A DNA stretch of 64,000 bases from Torreya grandis (taxonomy: Eukaryota > Streptophyta > Pinopsida > Cupressales > Taxaceae), in the NCBI GenBank assembly GCA_037957365.1, contig JARHVA010004906.1, positions 798,501 to 862,500 of the forward strand, read 5' to 3'. The notes below the pieces were generated by a model. That model saw only the letters and a program-made list of their open reading frames with translations, did no database searches and had not been told where the DNA came from. Shown one piece after another: positions 1 through 8,965 of the stretch. The first letter of the stretch is position 1, and every line of letters starts with the position of its first letter. A program made the translations under genes and the position numbers.

Positions 1-366
1 CACCACCATCCATGTAGCTCAAAACTCCCAAATTAGAGTTAATCAAAATGTTCATCTCAAATATATATCCATTCCTAATGCTTCTCTGAAAATCAATACT
101 TTCACTCTTCTTGCTATAAACATGAAGACAATCAAATTGCTTACACTTAGTTGCTCGTCTGAAAATTCCAGCAAGCTGAAGACCAACATAAGTACCTGGT
201 GAGACATTTTCCTCATGTGCATGCCTCACAACAAGCTCTTCCTAGAAATCCCCCTCAAACCTCTTGCAAATCTGATTTTTCTTCATATTCCAAACTACCA
301 TAATGATGATTCAAGAGCTTACCTTTTTCTTTAAATTCATTTATGTGTTGTTTTGCTTGATTAACT
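1..366. other. unassigned sequence at left edge
   Basis: No open frame, repeat or known motif was recognised before the hAT-like element. Positions 359..366 (GATTAACT) are the left target-site duplication of that element. Confidence 0.4.
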
Positions 367-436
367 CATAGATGGAATAACTGGCAAGTTGCCGCCAGTT
401 GATCGGTTACTCGTCGAAAATTCCAGCCAGCGAATA

Positions 437-1900
437 TGTAGTGACCCCAAATAGGATCTCAAGCAAAATAGATAATTTCCTTTAATCCCTCAATCTGAAA
501 AATAACTGAATGCTGCCCACAAACTCAGCAAACATTAACCACAATTGATCTTACCAAACCCTCACAATTATACTCCACAAATGCTTCAATAAATAACAAA
601 TGAAAAGCTATGCTTGTGTACCTTTTTGTAACATGAAATTAATGTGGTTGCTAGAAATACGCGGAATTCTGCTAATATGCTGCTGGTACAGCAGTCCTTT
701 TCCTATGCAAACAGCCTTCAAAACCCTTGAATACTCTTAAAAATTAGGCCAAAAACCCTAATAATTCTCCGAGCTTCAAAGAGTAAATTCAGCTTAATAG
801 GATCACTTCAAATCTTCACACAAATCGTTTAACTTCAAAGAAAATTAGGAATAATTTCTAAAAGTCAAACCCTTGAAAATAGCTATCAACAAAGCCTTCC
901 CAACTTGCAAATTAATTCGATCTCTTTGGGAAAAATTATAAAAATAAATCTTAATATTTTCCAAGCATAAATAAGGTCCACAACCTCATAAATCAATTCG
1001 CCAAGCCAAGGAAAATTAAAGAATATTTTTCTGAATATTAAATCCTTCATAAACCCTTCTCACAACTTCAAAAGATTCTCCAAGTGATTCGCCCTACTAG
1101 ATAAAATTATGCAAATAATTTGATAATATTTTCCAAGCACTATTCAACCCAAATCTTACCAATCATATCTCAAAAGTGATTCACTCCAAGGAAAAATAAT
1201 AGAAATTATTAAAACCCTAGGAGAGGGTTTTTATCAACAACAAACCTCCCGAAATGACCTTTCTTCAAGCCCTCAAGTGAATCTCCCAAGGATAATCAGC
1301 AAACTTCAATCTCTAGGCAAATCGCCAACCTTTGGTTACATCCCAAGCCCTCTAGATAGTTCGCTCAAGTCCTCCAAGCCAATTTGCTACAATTGCAAGT
1401 GTTAGATAAAAGCTTAAATAATTCTTTAAGGGATTTAGCACGATTTCCACTCAATAGGTGGTGTTGATAAACACCGTTTTTAGAACCATTAGTAGAACTT
1501 GAAGGGTAACATTCTTCAAGCATTTACCTCCAACAAGCAAGCTTGACATACTTGATTATCAAATTCAAATATCATATGCACATAATCTTCAAATGAGCCC
1601 TCATGCCTCTTAAATAACCTCCTCCAAGTGTACCGCCCCAAAATAGAAAGAGAGGGTTAATCTTTAAAAGCAACTTAAGTCTTATAAGCCAATACTCATA
1701 AATTTCCCTACTTAAGTGAAATAAACATAAAGTACTTTTTTCCAAAACATAACTTAAAATTAGAATGATAAAGTACCTTTCTTTTGAAATATCCTTTCAC
1801 AAGTGGTGTATTAAGTTCCTTCTTCTTTCACCCTTAGTTAATGGAAAAATAATGAACTAAGGGTCCTCCAAAGCTTTAGAGCAAAATTGGGGACATTACA
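437..1900 (-). mobile_element. solo LTR, TGTAATGTCC family (long subtype), copy 1
   Basis: This 1,464-bp block has TG…CA ends (plus strand TGTAGTGACC … GGGGACATTACA) and near-duplicate flanks GAATA/AAATA (4 of 5). Its reverse complement aligns along its length with 8966..10416: both begin TGTAATGTCCCCAA and share a CCCTTAGTT…AACTAAGGG stem and an ACACCACTTGTGAAAG block. It lies inside the hAT-like element, so it inserted later. No internal region remains. Confidence 0.8.
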
Positions 1901-2200
1901 AAATACTCGCCACTCAAAACAACAGTCAACAGGGAGAAATTAAAAAAAATTGAACCAACGAGTAAACACCGGTTACTCATGAGTTCTCAAAGGTTGTGAT
2001 GGGAAGATTGGGGTGGAAATACCCCGAATCTTCAAAGGCTAGCCCTCCTGATTTTATCTCAATCTTGTAGCGCTTCTAGATGTGAGCACAATTGGAGTTT
2101 GTTTGACTCCATTTACATGAAGAAACGCAACAAGTTGAGCCAACAGTAACTCAATGACTTGGTTTTCGTTCAATACAACCTTTGACTTCGCACAAAGAAG

Positions 2201-2533
2201 TTGGAGAATGCATCAGAGGAGCCCATCGATGTAGATGAGATCGATCCCTATAGCGATTGGATTGCACAGGTTGAGGAGGCCCCCATGTTCACAGAGAAGA
2301 TTGCTGATTTCGAGAGGCAAGCTATGGAGGGTGTAGTTGAAGTAGGAGGAGAGATTGGATTGGAGGACATCCTTGGAGATCAGGCTGAGGCAGAGGCAGA
2401 GGCAAAGGTAGAGGTGGAGCCATACGGGCAAGTGCGGCGTTCTAGACAGAGCGAGGCAGGTCAACCGAGTGGGAGGACTAGAGTTTCTCAGCCTCCCTTA
2501 TTTTTCCAAAGGGTAGGAAAGAGAAAATTATAG
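2201..2533 (+). pseudogene. transposase C-terminal remnant in hAT-like copy 1
   Basis: This 110-codon open frame is acidic in its first two thirds (Glu/Ala-rich repeats near residues 60-75) and ends with a basic Ser/Arg tail: RTRVSQPPLFFQRVGKRKL. The same tail design (RTRLSQSPIFFTRTGKRKL) ends the frame in the second hAT-like copy, and both also keep an LxDIL motif about 40-60 residues earlier. This is most simply the C-terminal exon of the family's transposase, retained in an internally deleted element. No hAT dimerisation motif is present upstream. The first ATG is probably not the original start. Confidence 0.5.
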
Positions 2534-2882
2534 ATTATTGTAATTTGTACTTGTAGATTATTGTATAAGATTATAAGTCTACAAGTATTATTGTAGTTTG
2601 TAACTTTGTACTTTGAGACTTTGTTGTATTCGCACGATTATGCAATTTTGTACATTTTATGTATTCAAATCTAATAGAAAACACTTTCTTTATGTTTTAC
2701 AGATTCATTCCATCTATTTTGTTTCTATAATTTCTAAAAAAATAATGTTATTTTTAAAAATTCAAGTACTTTTTGCTTTTATCGGTTATTGCTGGTTATT
2801 CAACCGAATGGGTCAAATAACTGCCAGTTACCCATTTTGGGCCCTCGGCGAGTACTCGCCCCAACTGGTTATGCAAACTATG

Positions 2883-3329
2883 GATTAGCTATCAACTTAG
2901 CTTACTTAGCTCTATTCAACCATTCATCACACCTTTCATGGGTCCTTATCACATCCTTCGCACTTGCCTATCATGTAACTAGTTTTATTTTAACGCTAGG
3001 ATTCACTTTTGTTGTTGATGGTGGATCATTAATTTATGCTTCATATAGGTGATTTGTGCCCTTCTTTTCTGCAACACTCTTTGGGCAATTAGCGGATGGT
3101 GCTCTCCTTCAAAATTTCTTCCTTGGCTTCCTCATTCTTTTGCTCCTTTGTAGGGTTTTGAAATTCAAATCTTGACTCTTTCTTCCCTTTATTTGACCAC
3201 ACTTCCACATAGTTCCCCTTTTCATGTTTGTGTCCCTATCAACTCCATAAAGTTTGTAAAAAAGATTTCTATTTGAATCTCTGCTAGAAAAGTTTTGTAT
3301 GAATCAAAACCGATCACAATATCTTTGTG
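2883..3329. other. unassigned sequence
   Basis: AT-rich sequence between two mobile elements. Small open frames are present but have no recognisable content. Confidence 0.4.
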
Positions 3330-4452
3330 TGAAATGTCCCAAATCAAGGAATTTTTTTTTGAACTGGTTTTTCTGCAAAACCCTAAGTAGATAGTCAAAT
3401 ATGATTTTTATTTCCAACAAACCCTAATTGCCAAATATTCCCAAAATTAGCATAAAATTATGCTAAGCTCAAATCACCAAGTAACTAGTCCAAACAAGCA
3501 ATTTATCCCTCCAAATGCAGGAAATAAACCCTCAAACCTTGGACGCCTCCAAGCTGAAAAATTTAATAGAATTTTGCAACTAATCTATCAAGTGAAACCC
3601 TCATAAAATTGCATGAATATTAGTGAATTAATAGGCAAAATTCATTATGAAACTTTGAGTGTATTAGAGCCACAAAGCCCTTCAAACCAATTCATGAAAG
3701 CTGAAAAAAATATAGAAATTATTTTTATAATATTCAAGGTAATAAGGACCCTCAAAATAAGGCCAAAACCTTCCCAAATGAAGTCGCCACACTGTAAAAA
3801 TATTAGAATAAAATCAAAATATGGTTTTGTCTTGAAATAAGCCCCAAAACTCTACAAACCAGCTCCACAACCAAGTTGCCTTAGCTGGAAACAATCAATT
3901 TCAGCAACAAATTCCATGCAGCCCTCCAATGAGAGGTCTTCAACCTATCCAAGCAGCTCCCAAGGTTCCCAACCCTAGTCACCCCTCTCCAAATGCAATA
4001 TTTTTGTGTTTTCTGAATATTATGCTCAAGTGCAATCTCAAGATGAAGTTGCCCTATATGAGAAATGAGGGTTTGCGTCCCCACTCCTTTGCTTGAAGGT
4101 TTTCATCTTCAAAGCAATGGCTCAAGTGTTTTCGTGCTTAATGACTGATATTTTGAATATCAAATATAACATGCCTCCAAATAAAACCTTCCTTTCTTTT
4201 TATACAACTTCCCCCAAGGGGCACGCCCAAATGGGAGGGAAACACATTCAAATCATAAGAAAGATTGATTTTAAAACTCATGACTCTTAAAAGGATCCAA
4301 CTTAAGTGATTCTTTTAACATAAAATACCTTTTACATATATTCATCCAAAATCACTTATTTCTCTTTCCCTTCTTTCTTTTCCCTTAGCCCCCAAGAAAT
4401 GGTTAAGGCTAAAGGTCTTCAATGATGTCCCTAACAAAAGAGGGACATGACA
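3330..4452 (-). mobile_element. solo LTR, TGTAATGTCC family (short subtype), copy 1
   Basis: Plus-strand ends are TGAAATGTCCC and GGGACATGACA, flanked by TTGTG/TTATG (4 of 5). Sense orientation is minus, judged by the stem-loop close to the sense 5' end (CCCTTAGCC at 4382..4390 with GGCTAAAGG at 4407..4415). It is diverged from the copies at 6887..7870 and 46059..47037 but has the same layout. Confidence 0.72.
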
Positions 4453-4646
4453 TTATGTGGTGACCGCACGACACGAAGAAAACTCTGCAAACAACTCAAT
4501 CCTACTACTTGTTGTCCCCAAAAATATCACTCATTTTTGAGACAACATATGAACTATTTTGGTCCTGCAAGACCAAAATTGTCTCTTCCCTTTTCAAAAA
4601 TTGTTTTGTGCATTCTAATTCTCCATTCTTCAGGCTTTTCAGAAAT

Positions 4647-4824
4647 CTACGGACTCTACAGGCTTAAAACTATGGACTCCGCAGGCTTAAAACTACGGAC
4701 TCCGCAGGCTCATTTCTACGGACTCTGCAGGCTTGAATCTACGGACTCTGCAGGAAGAAAATCTACGGACTCTACAGGCCAAGTTCTACAGGCTTCGTAG
4801 GTTGATTTCTACGGACTCTGCAGG
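4647..4824 (+). repeat. 23-bp tandem array in LTR copy A
   Basis: About eight imperfect 23-bp units with consensus CTACGGACTCTGCAGGCTT plus four variable bases start at 4647, 4670, 4693, 4716, 4739, 4763, 4786 and 4809. Copy B keeps about four units (62748..62832). Confidence 0.85.
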
Positions 4825-4891
4825 AAAGAAGCAAGCTCTCAACACTTGGGCGATTTCAAAGTTGGTTCAACGGCAAACTTCTAAGCAAAGA

Positions 4892-4958
4892 TTGAACCAT
4901 TGAACCATTGAACCTTGAACCAAAAAGGTTCAAGGGTTCAATGGGTTCAAAGGTTCAA
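4892..4958 (+). repeat. GGTTCAA inverted repeat 1
   Basis: The left arm is built of TTGAACC units and the right arm of GGTTCAA units, separated by an A-run at 4922..4926. This could form a stem of about 30 bp with few mismatches. Confidence 0.7.
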
Positions 4959-5052
4959 CGTCATCAGCAAGAGTTAAGCGCATTTGTCAAGGTTCAAAGT
5001 TCAACCACTTCAAGGTTCAACGGCTTCAAAACACTTTCAAAGAGAAGAAGGC

Positions 5053-5128
5053 TTGAACCATTGAACCGTTGAACCATTGAACCATTTTGGTTCAAAGGTT
5101 CAATGGGTTAAATGGTTCAAAGGTTCAA
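5053..5128 (+). repeat. GGTTCAA inverted repeat 2
   Basis: A second palindromic cluster of TTGAACC (left) and GGTTCAA (right) units. Smaller clusters follow at about 5174..5215, and the equivalent block in copy B is at 62560..62720. Confidence 0.65.
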
Positions 5129-5967
5129 CGCACGGTTGGTTCAAGCGGACAAAGGACTTAGCCAAATAAAGGGATTGAACCGATTGAACCGTTGAACCAA
5201 AGTTGGTTCAATCGGTCCTTTCAATCGGCAAGTTCAAGGGAGTGCCCCAAAGCGAAAAGACCAAGTGCCTTTGCGGAAGGCAAGGAACATTGGTTCAAAG
5301 ATCAAAGGAAAGAAGTGATTGAACCAATAAAGCGATTGAACCAGAAAGTGATTGAACCAAGGAGCCGAGAAGGCCACCTGAACCATTGAAACAGTCAACC
5401 AATGACGTCCCTGTGGACGTCAAATTTAAGGTAATGAAATATCTGCTAAGTTTCAAATGTGGCACGAAACCTAAAAACAAACTCAACGACCAACTGAAGG
5501 AGCCAAAAGAGCCGACAAAGCTAGGAATATAGCCCCGAGGGCTCAGATTCCAGGAAAAGACAAAACTGGAAAGGGGAAAAGCTAGGCCGAGAGATTAAAT
5601 TCCAGGAAGAGACAAAGCTGGAAAGAACAAAAACAGAAAGAGGAGAAGACCAGAAATATCTGCGCAGAAGTTATTCCGGTAGCTGGAAAGTCTGCAGAAT
5701 AGATTTTCGAGCTTGCAAACATTGAAGGTAGGGCTTGTTAGTCTCCTTTGGAGTAAAGACAAAATGGACAGCTGCGCAGACGTCAGAGGGGACAGACCAG
5801 ATGATCCAGACCCAGAAAGAGACATATTAGATGAATAGACACGCCATAGTTAAGGCAATGCACTGTTCCAAGCATGGTCCCTCCAGACAGAACTGAAGGC
5901 GCATTGAAGGCATTGACTGCAGCATGGATCGTTCTATGGAACAAAGCGCCAAGTCTTTCTTAGCTGC

Positions 5968-5974
5968 TATATAT
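5968..5974 (+). promoter_or_regulatory. candidate TATA box of LTR copy A
   Basis: TATATAT lies about 1.46 kb into the LTR, just upstream of the region with the GACTTTGTGC motifs. The same AT block is conserved in copy B (about 61346..61353, minus strand). This is inference from position and sequence only. Confidence 0.4.
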
Positions 5975-6114
5975 TGTAATCTCCTTTATTATTTTAAAGA
6001 GATCTTTCCAATACATAAGCGAAACTCTGCCCAATTGAAAGGCGAATACTGAGACTTTGAGCTCAGATTGTATTTCATTTCATTTTATCTGAATGAGAAA
6101 GCAAGTTGTGTGTA

Positions 6115-6387
6115 GACTTTGTGCTATTTTGGCTTGTATCATTTTAGAAGATTATTCTTATGTCTGTCTTCTGAATGTGTTCTTGTTTATTTAATTTGGC
6201 AAGCAAAATTAGTGAAAGTAATAAGGAAGGTGTCCTGAAGCAAGCTACTTTCAGACTTTGTGCTGTCATAGTTGTCTTCAGTGTGTGTTTTTCTTTTCTG
6301 TTTCTGTGTAAAGGACCTTGGGACGACTTTGTGCCCCCATTGTTCTTCATACCTCACTCTTGGGCAGTCAAGGTGGAGACTTTGTGC
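6115..6387 (+). repeat. four spaced GACTTTGTGC motifs
   Basis: Exact 10-mers occur at 6115, 6254, 6325 and 6378 (spacings 139, 71, 53). Copy B has four on the minus strand at 60938, 60992, 61061 and 61199, with the same spacing pattern (54, 69, 138). Confidence 0.8.
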
Positions 6388-6470
6388 TACATCTTAGATT
6401 GCTGGTTACTACGCCCTTGGCACCCTGTTACTTATCCTACCAGAAAGATTCATATTGTTTGCAAGAACAA

Positions 6471-6641
6471 GCACTTCTGAAAGAAGAGAAGTGCCTTATG
6501 TCGTTTCACCAGGATTTCTACTATCCAGAAAGGGATCTGGCTCTTGGCTGAATGTTACTTCTGAAAGAAGAGAAGTATCTTCACCAATCACCCAGGATTT
6601 CTCCTCTGTTTGTTAGCATCATCTCTGAAAAAAGAGAGATG
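6471..6641 (+). repeat. array of three hairpins with a shared 8-nt loop
   Basis: Hairpin 1 (6471..6494) is GCACTTCT/AGAAGTGC, hairpin 2 (6556..6577) is TACTTCT/AGAAGTA and hairpin 3 (6620..6641) is CATCTCT/AGAGATG. The loops are GAAAGAAG, GAAAGAAG and GAAAAAAG. Stem differences are compensatory. An ACC(C)AGGATTTCT block follows hairpins 1 and 2. Copy B has two of the three. Confidence 0.8.
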
Positions 6642-6869
6642 GATGGTTTATCCCACCCCTGTGTCTTACTTTCTGCTTATATATATAGTATATAGCCTCC
6701 ATATATTTAATAGGGAATCTCCCCTTGATGAGAGGAGAGATTTGTCCCCTGTTGATGTAGTAAAACTGCACACCTGGACGACCAATCTCCTTATGTTGTG
6801 GTGATAGAAACTATTTTGCTCACCAGTTAGCTAGTCGACAAAATATTCACCCAACACAACTGACCAAGT

Positions 6870-6886
6870 GATGGCTCTGATGCTAT
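6870..6886 (-). other. degenerate Met-type primer-binding site
   Basis: On the minus strand, just after the LTR end …GGGACATTACA, the sequence reads ATAGCATCAGAGCCATC, two changes from the usual TGGTATCAGAGCC. This suggests 6887..7870 was a 5' LTR whose internal region has been lost. Confidence 0.4.
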
Positions 6887-7870
6887 TGTAATGTCCCTTT
6901 TAGAACAAAATTAGACAATTCTGGAATTTACAACAAACCTTTAAAATGAAAATATAAAATTCTGATTTTTATTGAAACTCTAACCCAAAAATTATAGAAT
7001 TCTGAAGAACTATTTATGCATGAAAATAAAGTTCAACCATGATAAAAACCCTCATCAAAATTAGGGAAATTCAATATATTTGTTTGACATCCCAAGTTTG
7101 ATTTTTGGACCAGATGCAGTCCTGAAAATTATAATAAAATATTATTGAATATATGAGGGAAGAAGTTGTTCTTTTCGCCCACCAAAGAAAGCCCAAACTG
7201 AAAGACAAACCCCCTATGCAAGTAGCCACTCCTCTAGGGGTCTAAAAGTGTTGCGTTGATCATCAACAAGCTGCCCTATTGCTGCATTCGGCCTCCCAAG
7301 ACTCCCAAACTAGTTCGCCCAACTCCCAAACGCTGTTAATACTAATTTTTCACTTCTCAAACTTGTCCAATTGATTCACCCACCTCCTAGGGTTGTCTAA
7401 CTGATTTATGTCCAAACTTGATTTTTGAATAAGATCACCAACTGAGTATTGATGGTTTTCGTCCTCGAATACTTGAAACCAATGAGGGTTTTTGTCCCCA
7501 AGAGCTAATTGTGCGAGCAAATGTGCTTAACATCAAATGAATAAATTGATAGATGATCAATAGCTCAAAAAATGGACCTCTTCACCTTCCTTTATACCCC
7601 TTTACCCTCCAAACCAACTCCCAAGCAGAAGAGAAAATCAAATATTCAAAAAGCAATTCCATTCTAATTTCTAATTAAGGGTTGTCTTACATCAAAATAG
7701 AAAGTCCTTTATTAAAATTAAAATTAGAAATGAGTTGCCGACATATTCACTTTTTGGCAACTTGAATGAAAGACCCAGTTTCCCTTTTTCTCCTTCCCTT
7801 AGCCAATAGGAAACCAAAAGAGTTAGCTAAGGGTCTCCAAACAAACTAAACTCGAGAAGAGGACATTACA
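6887..7870 (-). mobile_element. LTR, TGTAATGTCC family (short subtype), copy 2
   Basis: This 984-bp block runs TGTAATGTCC … GGACATTACA on the plus strand, with perfect 10-bp inverted termini. Flanks GCTAT and TAGAT do not match, so it is not a clean solo LTR; a degenerate primer-binding site on the left supports an orphaned 5' LTR. The stem CCCTTAGC (7796..7803)/GCTAAGGG (7826..7833) lies near its sense 5' end. Confidence 0.7.
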
Positions 7871-8965
7871 TAGATCAGCAACAATTTTCTCTTCTTATAC
7901 TGGTTTTGATTCAGTTGCTAATATACCATTCAACACTGGCATGATATTCTCCATATATAATGAGTTGTATGTGTAACTGGTTGTGTTTGCATCATCATGA
8001 TCTGACAATTGTAGTCAAAGGTCAAAAAAATAAGTCACAACGCTGCCTACGCATCCTAGCTAATATGGGATCCCATAGATATTTCTAGACATGAGCAAGG
8101 TAAACATGTTGATATTCAAATTTTTCAGAATAAGTGTATTGCGGTGTTTAGACATTTTCTTCCAAGATCGTGGAAGGACACAGAAGATCAACACATCACA
8201 CGTTTGGAATCAAGTTCCAAGCATGTTCACCTTTCCAAGATACATAGAGTAAAATCTTCCGAAGATGATAATCACATTTATGGGAATGTCATAGCTCCTT
8301 GTGAGATCTTTCATTACAGCATTGTACACACTTGGAAGAAGAATCCATATGCAAATCTGAATTTATACGGGAAAAAATATGAAAGGGATGGACAAATTTT
8401 GGATTTGTTACTTTATGCTATGATATTACGAGATTCTTGTCATCATGGAAAGCAGTCTAAAAATAGTGATAGTAAAGGATACAACTTACAACATAGGGCA
8501 TAAAGATTCTTTGATTCAAGCTCAAAATTGTTTTGCATATGGGATCTGGGTGACTTTTTGAGGTACAAAAAGTATAAAGGCTTTAATGTGAATGTAGCTG
8601 ATGGCTTCACCATCCCATGTACCAAGAGGATTCAACAACTTGACCTTACCTTTGAGAGTGCTTTTCATAAAACATGGGCACCCCATTGTTTGGATGAAGG
8701 TGTTGAGGATATCTCCACACTTTCTAATGCAACAAAGTAAGGTAAACACTTTGATTTAAACCCAAGCTACATAGGGTTGGCCACCCTTGGTTGTGTAAAG
8801 GAGAATTCACAAAGATTGGGATACGACATAATGGCTTCACCATTATGTGCATCATGATTCAAAATTCAAAATTCCACACTTGGATTCGACACAACATATG
8901 CAATGATTCCTACATCATGGGTTTCGGTGAGAAGCTAAAATCCATAGATGAGAGACATATTACCA
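7871..8965 (+). other. unassigned sequence with two adjacent open frames
   Basis: Frames of 119 codons (8144..8503) and 70 codons (8528..8740) lie on the plus strand in different frames. Their translations are not low-complexity (for example HIYGNVIAPCEIFHYS and WDLGDFLRYKKYKGFNVN) and could be pieces of one decayed coding region, but I recognise no family. They may belong to an unassigned mobile element. Confidence 0.3.

Larger units (their letters stand above)
367..2882 (+). mobile_element. non-autonomous hAT-like DNA transposon, copy 1 (with nested solo LTR)
   Basis: The element starts CATAG and ends CTATG, with loosely similar inverted ends (ATAAC near both ends, GCGAGTACTCGC near the right). 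It is flanked by an 8-bp duplication with one mismatch: GATTAACT at 359..366 and GATTAGCT at 2883..2890. An 8-bp TSD is the hAT hallmark. Removing the nested LTR at 437..1900 leaves about 1.05 kb, close to the second copy at 23862..24997 (1.14 kb). Both copies share the same right half, including the tail of a basic reading frame and its AT-rich 3' region. Only a transposase C-terminal stub remains, so the copy is non-autonomous. The superfamily call rests on TSD length and ends, not on a catalytic domain. Confidence 0.72.
4510..6856 (+). mobile_element. solo LTR, 2.4-kb TGTTGTCC family, copy A
   Basis: This 2,347-bp LTR starts TGTTGTCCCC and ends CACCCAACA, flanked by CTACT/CAACT (4 of 5). 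It aligns end to end with the reverse complement of 60550..62967. The order is: a 23-bp tandem array (4647..4824), GGTTCAA inverted repeats (about 4892..5400), a unique block, a TATA-like TATATAT at 5968..5974, four dispersed GACTTTGTGC motifs (6115..6387), then three hairpins (6471..6641). No gag or pol is attached. The open frame at 6175..6480 is incidental: its counterpart in copy B diverges in frame. Confidence 0.85.

Noticed and set aside
6175..6480. 101-codon open frame in LTR copy A, with a 89-codon counterpart at 60880..61149 in copy B.
   Set aside because: Both begin similarly (MCSCLF…SK.SESN) but the frame diverges by indels after about 35 codons and lies in the LTR leader region with hairpins; more likely incidental than coding.
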